A stretch of DNA of 64,000 nucleotides from contig OW121742.1 in NCBI GenBank assembly GCA_933228675.1, forward strand, positions 19,186,850 through 19,250,849, given 5' to 3'. Origin of the DNA: Stomorhina lunata (taxonomy: Eukaryota; Arthropoda; Insecta; Diptera; Rhiniidae). Shown one piece after another: positions 46,851-59,362 of this stretch; position 1 is the first letter of the stretch; each line of letters starts with the position of its first letter. The notes beneath the pieces were generated by a model that did not search any database, was not told the DNA's origin, and worked only from the letters and a program-made list of their open reading frames with translations. The position numbers were made by a program, and so were the translations under genes.

Positions 46851-48562
46851 TTATCTCCACCCACACTCAAAAGAAAAAATCAATAAATTTCGAGATAACA
46901 ACGCATGTTGCACGATCTATCGATCAATCAATCAACATCCAAGAATAAACTTGTACTGAAACAGTTTTCCTTAAGCAGGCACCATGCGGATTTTCCATTG
47001 TGTAATAATTATGAATACAAAACATTTCAATGAAATAAAAACCAAATAAAATTATCAAATAAATGCAAGACTAAATCATGAAACAATTAATAACAATATC
47101 TACTTAAGCCAAAGGCTCTTGCAACCGATACTTTAAAAATTTTTGTGCTCTATATTTAAAAACAAAAAATCTAAAGTAAAAAAATTTAAATAATAGAGAA
47201 AAACAATCATAATAATGGTTAAGATTTGATATCGTTAACATTTCATTAGATATTACACACACATTTAGGAAACATTTAAAATAATATTCATTCGTGTTCG
47301 TGTCTTAAGTCTTTTGTTTTGTTTTACTATTAAATATTTAAATGTCTAGTTACGATTATTATTACGTTATTACATATTTCAGTTATTGTTTTCTTGCCGT
47401 AATAATCATATTAAATTTGCATTTTAATTGACAACAAATTATAAATAACAAAAACAAAAGATAAATAAATAAACAAAAGTTTTCAAAACAAAAAGACAAA
47501 GAAAACGACAAACAAAATGTATTGATTTCAATCAGCAAAAAAAACATATTATTTCATTTATTTTGTAATTTCAACAAATTCCGCTAACTGCAATTTATAA
47601 TTATAACATACAATTATACAATAGTTAGAGTTTGTTGCTGCTGTTTTTTGTTAAACAAAAAAAATTCATAATTCACGGTCATCTTATGACAGTTGCATTT
47701 TAATAAATTTTTACTTTATTTTGTATATAAAAGGCTAACAAATCATATTCAAACAAAAATTTTAGCCAATTCATATTTTTAGTTTTTTTGCTGAGATGAA
47801 ATTTTAAGCAGAACATGAAAACCTTTGGCGCTTAAGCAGAATTATAGTAACATAAATCGTGTTTTGTCGCTTTTTTTCTATATTTCTGATTCAGTTTGAA
47901 TAGAAGTTATTTTTTCAAAAATTTTTTTTCTGCTGTTAAACATTTGTTGCATGTCGTGCTTAGTAGCAATATTGAAAAAGAAATAAAAATAATATGAAAT
48001 GTGTTTCATTTCAAAAAGGAAAAATATGTTCAACACTTTTGTTGTTTACTGTGGCATTTAATGATAGATTTATGAGTTATAATTTGCTTTAGTTAGATAT
48101 ATACTTTTTTTTTTGTTCCTCAAGAAAAAGTTACAAGTTTATGATTGCTAAAGCGCGTTATAAGTCTTTGCAGATTTTTGCTATAAAAACCAACTGCTTA
48201 AGTTGTTGTGCAAAAAAATATATTAAATTTAAATTACAAATGAAATTAACATTTAAAAAAATGTCTTTGTGAACAGAAAATAACTATATGGACTATTCTA
48301 ACGGAAGCTTGTGTTTAGAAAATCTGAGATAAAAACTTTGAAAACAATAGAAACACAGCATGATGTTTGCTTGTCATTGTTGTGTTAAATTAATTGCAAA
48401 ATATAGATGTGAGACATGTTTTGCGCGACACCACTCAATACAAATCTAGTCATTTAGTTTTGTTTCCAAAAGTGACATGCTGGGAAAACAATTTGAAATA
48501 TGAGTTTCAGTCATAACAAAATTGATAAGAACTGAAATCTAAACTAGAACATTACTACTAAA
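46851..48562. other. Unique spacer
   Basis: No gene recognised. Contains the exact dispersed motif at 47300-47319 and a weak relative near 48157. Otherwise A+T-rich with many AAACAAA words. Confidence 0.4.
47300..47319 (+). promoter_or_regulatory. Dispersed 20-bp motif, copy 3 (reference form)
   Basis: GTGTCTTAAGTCTTTTGTTT, identical over all 20 bp to the copy at 62407. Flanks beyond TTTGTTT are unrelated. Contains the palindrome CTTAAG. Function unknown. Confidence 0.45.
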
Positions 48563-50452
48563 GAAAAAATTTCCTATTATTATAGAAAACTTTTTTAAAA
48601 ATTTTCTTTTTTTTAGGAAATTTTTCAAAAATTTCCTATTTTTATAGAAAATTTTTCAAAAATTTCCTATTTTTATAGAAAATTTTTCAAAAATTTCCTA
48701 TTTTTATAGAAAATTTTTCAAAAATTTCCTATTTTTATAGGAAATTTTTCAAAAATTTCCTATTTTTATAGGAAATTTTTCAAAAATTTCCTATTTTTAT
48801 AGGAAATTTTTCAAAAATTTCCTATTTTTATAGGAAATTTTTCAAAAATTTCCTATTTTTATAGGAAATTTTTCAAAAATTTCCTATTTTTATAGGAAAT
48901 TTTTCAAAAATTTCCTATTTTTATAGGAAATTTTTCAAAAATTTCCTATTTTTATAGGAAATTTTTCAAAAATTTCCTATTTTTATAGGAAATTTTTCAA
49001 AAATTTCCTATTTTTATAGGAAATTTTTCAAAAATTTCCTATTTTTATAGGAAATTTTTCATAAATTTCCTATTTTTATAGGAAATTTTTCATAAATTTC
49101 CTATTTTTATAGGAAATTTTTCATAAATTTCCTATTTTTATAGGAAATTTTTCATAAATTTCCTATTTTTATAGGAAATTTTTCATAAATTTCCTATTTT
49201 TATAGGAAATTTTTCAAAAATTTCCTATTTTTATAGGAAATTTTTCAAAAATTTCCTATTTTTATAGGAAATTTTTCAAAAATTTCCTATTTTTATAGGA
49301 AATTTTTCAAAAATTTCCTATTTTTATAGGAAATTTTTCAAAAATTTCCTATTTTTATAGGAAATTTTTCAAAAATTTCCTATTTTTATAGGAAATTTTT
49401 CAAAAATTTCCTATTTTTATAGGAAATTTTTCAAAAATTTCCTATTTTTATAGGAAATTTTTCAAAAATTTCCTATTTTTATAGGAAATTTTTCAAAAAT
49501 TTCCTATTTTTATAGGAAATTTTTCAAAAATTTCCTATTTTTATAGGAAATTTTTCAAAAATTTCCTATTTTTATAGGAAATTTTTCAAAAATTTCCTAT
49601 TTTTATAGGAAATTTTTCAAAAATTTCCTATTTTTATAGGAAATTTTTCAAAAATTTCCTATTTTTATAGGAAATTTTTCAAAAATTTCCTATTTTTATA
49701 GGAAATTTTTCAAAAATTTCCTATTTTTATAGGAAATTTTTCAAAAATTTCCTATTTTTATAGGAAATTTTTCAAAAATTTCCTATTTTTATAGGAAATT
49801 TTTCAAAAATTTCCTATTTTTATAGGAAATTTTTCAAAAATTTCCTATTTTTATAGGAAATTTTTCAAAAATTTCCTATTTTTGTAGGAAATTTTTCAAA
49901 ATTTTCCTATTTGTATAGGAATTTTTTCAAAAATTTCCTATTTGTATAGAAAATTTTTCAAAAATTTCTTATAGTTATAGGATTTTTTTCTTTTTTTATA
50001 GAGAATTTTTCAAAAATTTCCTATTTTTATAGGAAATTTTTCAAAAATTTCCTGTTTTTATAGGAAATTTTTCAAAAATTTCCTATTTTTATAGGAAATT
50101 TTTCAAAAATTTCCTATTTTTATAGGAAATTTTTCAAAAATTTCCTATTTTTATAGGAAATTTTTCAAAAATTTCCTATTTTTATAGGAAATTTTTCAAA
50201 AATTTCCTATTTTTATAGGAAATTTTTCAAAAATTTCCTATTTTTATAGGAAATTTTTCAAAAATTTCCTATTTTTATAGGAAATTTTTCAAAATTTTCC
50301 TATTTGTATAGGAATTTTTTCAAAAATTTCCTATTTGTATAGAAAATTTTTCAAAAATTTCTTATAGTTATAGGATTTTTTTCTTTTTTTATAGAGAATT
50401 TTTCAAAAATTTCCTTGTTTTGTAACAAATTTTTTTAAAATTTCTTATTTTT
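48563..50452 (+). repeat. Near-perfect 31-bp minisatellite with a 393-bp higher-order duplication
   Basis: About 60 copies of the same unit as the array at 38558, almost invariant from 48720 to 49860. Five consecutive units at about 49050-49190 share CATAAATTT instead of CAAAAATTT. A distinctive variant series (CAAAATTTTCCTATTTGTAT, then TTATAGTTATAGG, then TTTTTTTATAGAGAATT) occurs at about 49897 and again at about 50290, an offset of 393 bp, so the end of the array was duplicated as a block. Confidence 0.97.
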
Positions 50453-51682
50453 AATAAGACCTGAAACAGAATAAAAATATAACTTAAAAGTAAAAAGAAA
50501 CTAAAATCTTCATAAAATGGCACAAGCGAATTGCACTTTAGTAAATTGTTGAATTGTTGAATGCATTTAAAGAAATCTACCAATTGCATTTAAACTGTAG
50601 ATTTCTTTATCTATTGGACATCTACAAAGTATTAAATACCTCCCCTGAGTCATGGCTCAAATATATGTAACTCACCTGACAGTGGCCCATATTCTTTACA
50701 ATAAATCTTTTACAGTTGATCGTTTCCATGGTCAATGAGCTGAGGAAAAAAATCTGTTCTCAAACATTTTGGCTAAAAGTCAATAATTGTTTCACAGACA
50801 CATGCGAGTTATTTCGCTTTTCCGACTTTATTGTTTATTTAATTTTGATTTGTTTTTTTTTTTTAACTAAACTCTTTAAATTATTGCTAGAGTAATTTGA
50901 AATTCAAATACCAGAAAATCGATCAATTGCTTTTTTATTATTCCGAAATTTTTTTCTCCATAAAATATGAAATCAAACGGTTTTGAGTTAATAAGAAAAA
51001 ATCAAAATTGTAACAGCCCCAGCAACAATAAAACAAATATAAAAGTTAATGCAATATTTGTTCAAACAGAAAAACTGAGAGGTGGTGGTTAAATGCAATA
51101 AAAATAATAATAATAATATTAATATAACAACAACAAAAACAAGATCAAAAATATATAACAAGAAACAGTAACGAACCACCAAACGTTAAAATATTATTTT
51201 TTAATTTGACAGTTGAGAAATCTTAACCGATTGACTATTGACACTTTACGATTAAACGAATGAAAAGCGTCGTCATCGTTAAAAATATTATACGAGTCTC
51301 TTTTTACGTTCAATATCAATATCAAGACAGAATTTTATCAAAGCGTCAATCAACACTTTACAAACTGTTGCAGTTTGCACTTACTGTTGCTCTGTTGCTC
51401 TTGCTGCCTCCCAGCAACAGTTGTAAGTCAGTCAGTCAGTCGGTAAGAGCAACAAGTAAAAATAATATGTGGTAGTAAATTGTTGTAACTGAAGCAGCAG
51501 CAACAACAGTAACATCGAAAAGAAATAAATAAACCTATTCCGTACTAATGATATTTATAAGATCGGCTTTGGTTAGAAGTAAATTCGTGTAAAAACCAAA
51601 CGAAAAAAAAAAAGAACTAAACACTTGAAAATTGGAGAAAAATGTGACCAATAGTATAATAATGGAAGCCAACAGTTCTACT
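50453..51682. other. Unique spacer
   Basis: No gene recognised. A GTCAGTCAGTCAGTCGG tract lies at about 51427-51443, and CAGCAGCAACAACAG at about 51495. Several ORFs of 60-70 codons show no domain. Confidence 0.4.
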
Positions 51683-54010
51683 AAACATATTTTGTATAGA
51701 AAAGTTTTCGACTAAACAAATTTTCTATATAAAATTTTTCAACTAAAAAATTTTTCTATAGACAATTTTTTGACTAAAAAAATTTTGACTAACAAAATTT
51801 TCTACCAAAAATTTTTCGACTAAAAAATTTTCTACTGAAAATTTTTCGTCTAAAAAAATGTTCAATAGAAAATTTTTCGACTAGAAAATTCTTCTATAGG
51901 AATTTTTCTACAGAAAAGTTTTCGACTAAAAAATAGATATTTTTCAACTCAAAAATTTTTCGACTAAAAAATTTTTCTCCGGAAAATTTTTCGACTAAAA
52001 ACATTTTCTATAGAAAATTTTTAGATAAAAAATTTTCTATAGAAAATTGTTCGACTAAAAAATTTTTCAAGAGAATACTATTCAAATAAAAAAATTTTCG
52101 ATAAAAAGTTATTCGACAAATTTTTGTATAGAAAATTTTTCGACTACAAAATTTTTCTATAGAAAATTTTTCGACTAAAAAAATTTTCTATAGAAAATTT
52201 TTGGACCAAAAAATTTTTCTATAGAAAATTTTTGGACTAAAAAATTTTTCTATAGAAAATTTTTTTACTAAAATTTTTTTCTATAGAAAATTTTTTGCTA
52301 AAAATTTTTTTCTATAGAAACTTTTTCACCTAAAAGATTTGTCTATAGAAAATTTTTTAATTTAAAATATTTCTATACAAAATTTTTCTACATAAAATTT
52401 TTCGACTAAAAAATTAAAAGTTTTTTTTTTTAAAAAAAATTTTACATAAAATATTTCTACAAAATATTTTTTCGACTAAAAAATTGGTCTATAGAAAATT
52501 TTCAACAAAAAATTTTTTATAGAAAATTTTTCGGCCACAATAATTTTCTATAGCAAATTTTTCGACTTAAAAATGTTTCGAATAAAAATTTTTCTATAGA
52601 AAATCTTTCGACTAAAAAATTTTTCTATCGAAAATTTTTCGACTAAAAAATTTTTCTATAGAAAATTTTTCGACTAAAAAATTTTTCTATAGAAAATTTT
52701 TCGACTAAAAAATTTTTTTATAGAAAATTTTTCGACTAAAAAATTTCTAAAGAAAATTTTTCGACTAAAAAATTTTTGTATAGAAAATTTTTCGACAAAA
52801 AATTTTTGTATAGAAAATATTTCTACTAAAAAATTTTTCAACTAAAAAATTTTTCGATTAAAAAATATTTTTATCGACAAAAAAGTTATTCTATGAAAAT
52901 TTTTTGACTATAGAAAATCTTCTATAGAAAATCTTTCGACTTAAAAATTTTTCTATAGAAAATCTTTCGACTAAAAAATTTTTCTATAGAAAATTTTTCG
53001 ACTAAAAAATTTTTCTATAGAAAATTTTTCGACTAAAAAATTTTTTATAGAAAATTTTTCGACTAAAAATTTTTCTATAGAAAATTTTTCGACTAAAAAT
53101 TTTTTTTATAGAAAATTTTTCGACTACAAATTTTTCTATAGAAAATTTTTCGACTAAAAAATTTTTCTATAGAAAATTTTTCTACAAAAAAATTTTGTAT
53201 AGAAAATTTTTCGACATAAAGTTTTTGTATAGAAAATATTTCTACTAAAAAATTTTTCAACTAAAAAATTTTTCGATTAAAAAATATTTTTATCGACAAA
53301 AAAGTTATTCTATGGAAATCTTTTGACTGAACAATTTTTTTATAGAAAATTTTTCGATAAAAGTTTTTTTATTGAAAATTTTTCAATAAAAATATTTTTA
53401 TTGAAAATTTTTCGATAGAAATTTTTTTATTGAAAATATTTCTATTGAAAATTTTTCGTGTAAAAAATTTTTTTATATAAAATTTTTAGACTAAAATTTT
53501 TTCTAAGAAAGTTTTTCATGAAAAATTTTTTGCTGTTAAAAATTTTTTTTATAGAAAATTTTTCGAAAAAGAAAGAGGAATTTTTTTTGACAAAAAATGT
53601 TTCTATTAAAAATTTTTTGACAAAAAATGTTTCTTTTACAAATTTTTGGACTAAAAATTTTTCTGTAGAAGATTTTTCGACTTAAAATTTTTTCTATTGA
53701 AAATTTTTTGAAAAAAAAATTAGTCCAGAAGATTTTCATTTAAAAATTTTTCAACTAAAAATTTTACTATAGAAAACTTTAAATAAAAAATTCTTTTCTA
53801 GAGAATTCTACATAAAAAATTTGTACAAAATATTTTTTCGAATTTTTCTGTAGAAAATTTTGGACTAAACTTTTTTGACTAAAAATTATTCATATAGAAA
53901 TTGTTTCGACTTTAAATATTTTCTATAGAAAATTTTTTGATTAAAAATATTCAGTCAAGAAAATTTTTCTATGAAGAATTTTTCGTCTTATAGTTCTATA
54001 GAAAGTTTTG
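51683..54010 (+). repeat. 31-bp minisatellite, CGACT linker family, 419-bp higher-order repeat
   Basis: About 70 copies of TTTTTCTATAGAAAATTTTT followed by CGACTAAAAAA, period 31 (CGAC at 52640 and 52671). A variant series TTTCTACTAAAAAATTTTTC ... TTTTATCGACAAAAAAGTTA occurs at about 52821 and 53240, an offset of 419 bp. Both edges are heavily degenerate. The 3' end blends into the next family. Confidence 0.93.
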
Positions 54011-54295
54011 TAACATTCGAAAAATATTCTATAAAAAAAACTGTTATAAACAAACAATTAACGAAAACTATTATAATCGAACAATTTACTTAAGAAAACT
54101 GTTATAATCGAAAACTGTTACTGTTAGAATTTTTTAAAAAACTGTTATAACCTTTTTAGAACATTTTCTCTATAAAACTGTTCAAATAATTTTTATAAAA
54201 AATAAAATTAAATTAAACAATTTTTTATTAGAAAACTGTTATAATCGAATAATTATCTAAAGGAAAATGTTATAAACGATTCTTTTTTTTAAGAA
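54011..54295 (+). repeat. Degenerate outlier of the AACTGTTATAATCGAA array
   Basis: A few decayed copies of GAAAACTGTTATAATCGAAC. The main array of this family is nearly 2 kb further on, at 56105. The family was thus seeded at two places, or the block was split by the intervening unique DNA. Confidence 0.75.
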
Positions 54296-56104
54296 AATAT
54301 TTGGTTCTTGTGACGTTGGTCCCCTTAAACTCCCATTAGCACAAGTTTTCAAAATCGACCAAGAAAAACACCCAATTGACGCAATTGTGGAACAGATTCG
54401 CACTTGAGTAAAATAAACAAAAAAAAAAGCCATCAGCTAACAAGGAGTAGAGTGACAAAACTAAAATTTATAAAATAAACTCCAGCTACTATAGCAACAA
54501 CTACAACAACAGGACTGTAACAGTAACTCCGAGACTACTAAGTAGTAAGAAACAGCAGCGGTAAGTAGTAAAAACTGAAATGTATGAGTTTGCTGCTTTT
54601 AGGTTGTTGATCAAGTGAAAATGTCGCTGCAATTGACATTTTGACAAATACCGACACTTTTATACTACATTTAAGAAGTGACTCCGGAGTAAACACACAC
54701 TATCACAGTCACAGAGGGACGGACACTAAAGCGTGTTGAGTATCCATGACTGTCTTGGTCTGTCGTTTTGTCCGTCCGTCTGTCCATCCATCTGTCTGTT
54801 AGTGGTATAAATAATACTACTTACGTTCACTTTATTATAACAATTTTCTTAAACAGTCTAATAGTTAGTCAGTCATTCAACTGACCAGAGTTAGACTAAA
54901 CAAAACTGCCAACAGCCCATGTTTTCCTTTTTTTTTATTTATTTGATTAGTTCGTTCTTTCAGAGTAGAGTTGCGTTTTTCTAAAAAGCCCGAAAAAATG
55001 AATGAATGGGTTTAGTATAAATTTAGAAGTATTAAGTTGGTCGTCGTCCACTTACTGTGTCCACAGGTGCTCTAGTTTAGAGCCGCTAGTTTAGTTCCAG
55101 CAACCGACAGACCAACTACTGTGAATTTAGAGTGAGTGACTTTAAAAGTTTAGCATTTAATCCAGCCTGATTTTGTTACTTTACATTTTGTCTTATTTAT
55201 TAGTTTTTGTCGAAAAGATCTTAAGCTACCGTTTTTTTTCCTTAGTCATTTTCTTCTTAAACGTCGTCGCCATGGACGTCTTTCTGGCTTTAAGCCACCA
55301 CCACTAGTATGTCTCCTTAAGACCACTTAAACTTTATGTTAGTTTTACATTTTCCTAGTGATCTATGTTTTTTTTTATTTTGTTTTGTTGCTTTTGGGTT
55401 TCTTAGCTTTAAGGAGTTTTATGCTTATGGAACTCCCCATAGGGTAATTAGTAGACTTTGTTATTGTTTGGCTGATTTTTCGGCTGCTGTTCAATGTAAC
55501 ATTTTTCCCTCATCTTAGCTTTGCTTAAAACGATCTTTGTGGATTATGTGGCTTCAGTTAGAAAGCAGCACTTTATGTTTGAGTTTTTTTCTATTTTGTT
55601 TTAAGCTCAAAAGTGCCGCTGTTGCACGTAGCCTACCACTAGAGAGGACAAAAAAAACGTATAGGAATCGAAAGAAAAACCATTTGACAAAAATGTCGCC
55701 ATGCTTGTCGCTGGCTGATCTTTAGTGTTTGTTAGTGTAATAAAAACAAACCTTTTGGTTGACGTGACAAACAGCCAACAAACCATCCAACGGGCCACTA
55801 AACCAGTAACACATTCAACTAACCAGTCAGCAAACCAACTCGGCCTGCTAAGAAACTAACCAGTCATTTGTCTTTTAATATGAAAAATTTCTATAAACCA
55901 CTTGTTTTGTGTTAAGATGCTTTACATTTATTTCCTTAATGTTTTTTGTTTCTTATTATAGGCGATACAAAGTTTTTTGGGCCTAGTTTAATGTGTAACA
56001 TTCTTATGAGGACAGTGGGACAAAAAGATCGTTGCAATTAAAGGCAAATGTTTTTTGTTTTAAAGCTTTTGAATACAAGTGTATTTCAAATAGTTTGGAA
56101 ATGG
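54296..56104. other. Unique, less A+T-rich island
   Basis: The most complex unique DNA in the right half of the window. It includes a (GTCY)-type tract at about 54752-54803 (TCCGTCCGTCTGTCCATCC), matching the mini-me proto-microsatellite. It also has repeated AACCAGT/CTAACCAGTCA words at about 55800-55866 and a TCGTCGCCATGGACGTC stretch near 55263. ORFs at 55336-55518 and 55537-55725 are short with no recognised domain. It could hold an exon or promoter of an unseen gene, but I cannot support one. Confidence 0.4.
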
Positions 56105-59100
56105 ATTAACTATAACAGTTTTCTATAAAAAAAATTTCAAGTATAACAGTTTTTAATAATTAATTTTTTATAGATAAAGATTTCTATTGGAATTGTTCCA
56201 GTATAACCGTTTTTTAAAGAAAATTTTGGAATATAACAGTTTTTTTTTAAACTTTCATAAGTTTTAAACTGATATAATCGACCATTTTTCTATATAAAAC
56301 TTAAAAAAAAAACGAACAGTTTCTATAGAAAACTGTTATAATCGAGACATTTTTTTGTAGAAAACTGTTATAATCAAACAATTTTCTAAAGAAAACTGTT
56401 ATAATCAAAAAATGATTTTAGAGCTATAATCCAAAAGTTTTCTATAGAAATCTGTTATAATGAAACACTTTTTTATAGAAAACTGTTGAAATCCAATCGA
56501 ATCGAAAACTGTAATAATCGAACAATTTTCTATAGAAAAATGTAGTAATCGAACAATTTTTTATAGAAAACTGTTGTAATCGAAAAAATTTCTACAGAAA
56601 ACTGTATTAATCGAATAATTTTCTAAAGAAAATTGTTATAGCCGAACAATTTTCTATAGAAAATTGTTATAATCGAATAGTTTTTTATAGAAAACTGTTA
56701 TAATCAAACAGTTTTCTATGAAAAGCTGTTAAAATGGATCGTTTTTCTATAGAAAATTGTTATAATAGAATAGTTTTCTGTAGAAAACTGTTATAATCAA
56801 ACAGTTATTATAGAAAACTGTTATAATCGAAGAATTTTCTTTAGAAAACTGTTACAATCGAACAGTTTTTTACAGAAAACTATCAAAATCGAACAGTTTT
56901 CTACAGAAAACTGTTATAATCAAACAGTTTTCTACAGAAAACTGTTATAATCGAACAGTTTTCTACAGAAAACTTTTATAATCGAACAATTTTCTGTAGA
57001 AAATTGTAATAATCGATCAATTTTCTATAGAAAACTGTTATAATCAAACAACTTTCTATAGAAAACAGTTATAATCGAACAGTTTTCTATACAAAACTGT
57101 TATAATCGAACACTTTTCTATAGAAAACTGTTATAATCGAACAATATTCGAACAATTTTCTATAGAAAACTGTTATAATCAAAAAATTTTCTTTAGAAAA
57201 CTGATATAATCGAACAATTTTCTGTAGAAAACTGTTATAATAGAACAGTTTTCTATAGAAAATTGTTATAATCGAACAGTTTTCTACAGAAAACTGTTAT
57301 AATCGAACAATTTTCTATAAAAAACTGTTATAATCGAACAATTTTCTATAGAAAACTGTTATAATCGAACAATTTTCTATAGAAAACTGTTATAATCTAA
57401 CAGTATTCTATAGAAAACTGTTATAATCGAACAATTTTCTATAGAAAACTGTTATAATCGAACAATTTTCTTTAGAAAACTGATATAATCAAACAGTTTT
57501 TTTCAGAAAACTGTTATAATCGAACAGTTTTATACAGAAAACTATTTTAATCGAACAGTTTTCTATAGAAAACTGTTATAATCGAACAGTTTTCTTTAGA
57601 AAACTGTTATAATCGAACAATTTTCTGTAGAAAATTGTAATTATCGAACAATTTTCTATAGAAAACTGTTATAATCTAACAGTTTTCTATAGAAAACTGT
57701 TATAATCCAACAGTTTTCTATAGAAAACTCTTATAGTCGAACAATTTTCTATAGAAAATTGTAATAATCGAACAATTTTCTGTAGAAAACTGTTGTAATC
57801 GAAAAAATTTCTACAGAAAACCGTAATAAACGAATAATTTTCTAAAGAAAATTGTTATAACCAAACAATTTTCTATAGAAAACTGTTATAATCGAACAGT
57901 TTTCTATTGAAAACTGTTGTAATCGAAAAAATTTCTACAGAAAACCGTAATAAACGAATAATTTTCTAAAGAAAATTGTTATAACCAAACAATTTTCTAT
58001 AGAAAACTGTTATAATCGAACAGTTTTCTATTGAAAACTGTTGAAATCCAATCGAATCGAAAACTGTAATAATCGAACAATTTTCTATAGAAAACTGTTG
58101 TAATCGAAAAAATTTCTACAGAAAACCGTAATAAACGAATAATTTTCTAAAGAAAATTGTTATAACCAAACAATTTTCTATAGAAAACTGTTATAATCGA
58201 ACAGTTTTCTATTGAAAACTGTTATAATTAAACAGTTTTCTATAGAAAACTGTTATAATCGAACAGTTTTCTATAGAGAACTGTTACAATCGAACAGTTT
58301 TCTGTAGAAAGCTGTTATAATCGAACAGTTTTCTTTAGAAAACTATTATAATCGGACAGTTTTCTATAAAAAACTGTTATAATCGAATAGTTTTCTGTAT
58401 AAAAATATTATAATCGAACAATTTTTTATAAAAAACCGTTATAGTCAAACAGTTTTCTATAGAAAGCTATTATAGCCGAACAGTTTTTTATAGAAAACTA
58501 TTATAATTGAACAATTTTATATAGAGAACTGTTATAATCGAACAGTTTTCTAGAGAAAACTGTTATAATCGAACAGTTTTCTAGAGAAAACTGTTATAAT
58601 CAAACAGTTTTCTACAGAAAACTGTTATAACCAAACATTTCACTACAGAAAACTATTATAATCGAACAGTTTTCTAGAGAAAATTGTAACAATCGAACAA
58701 TTTTCTATAGAAAAATTTTATAATTTAACTGTTTTCTATAGAAAACTTTTATAATCGAACAGTTTTCTGTAGAAAACTGTTACAATCGAACAGTTTTCTG
58801 AAGAAAACTGTTACAATAAAACAGTTTTTATAAAAAAACTGTTATAAACTAAAAGATTTCTATAGAAAACTATAGAATAGAACAGAAAATTGTTTGATTA
58901 TAACAGTTTCCTATAAAACAATTTTCTAAAGAAAAGAAATCTGTCATAATCGAACGATTTTCAATAAAAAGCTGTGATAATCGAACAATTTTCTTTAGAA
59001 ATCTGTTCTAATTGAAAAGTTTTCTACAGAAAACTGTTATAATCGAACAGTTTTCTATAGAAAACTGTTATAATCGAATAATTTTCTATAGAAAATTGTA

Positions 59101-59362
59101 ATAGTCGAACATTTTTCTATACAAAACTGTTATAACAGTTTTATATAGAAAACTGTAATAATCGAATAGTTTTCTATAGAAAACTGTTATAAACAAACAG
59201 TTTTCTATAGAAAACTGTGATAATTGAACAATTTTCTATAGAAAACAGTTCTAATTAAATAAAGTTTAAAGAAAACTGTTAATATCAAACAATTTTCTAT
59301 AGAAAACTGTTATAATGGAACAATTTTTAAAGAACTCTAAAATCGAACAGTTTTATATTAAC
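56105..59362 (+). repeat. 31-bp palindromic minisatellite (CTATAG-centred, ATAATCGA linker)
   Basis: About 100 copies, period 31. Each consensus unit contains a perfect 24-bp palindrome, AACAGTTTTCTA joined to its own reverse complement, followed by ATAATCG. A series beginning GTTGTAATCGAAAAAATTTC occurs at 56573, 57792, 57916 and 58097. The phrase AAATCCAATCGAATCGAAAA occurs at about 56489 and 58044, an offset of 1,555 bp, indicating large block duplication. No coding potential. Confidence 0.95.

Noticed and set aside
55263..55302. Short ATG-started frame in TCGTCGCCATGGACGTC
   Set aside because: It ends after about 11 codons and no splice donor or homologous peptide supports an exon.
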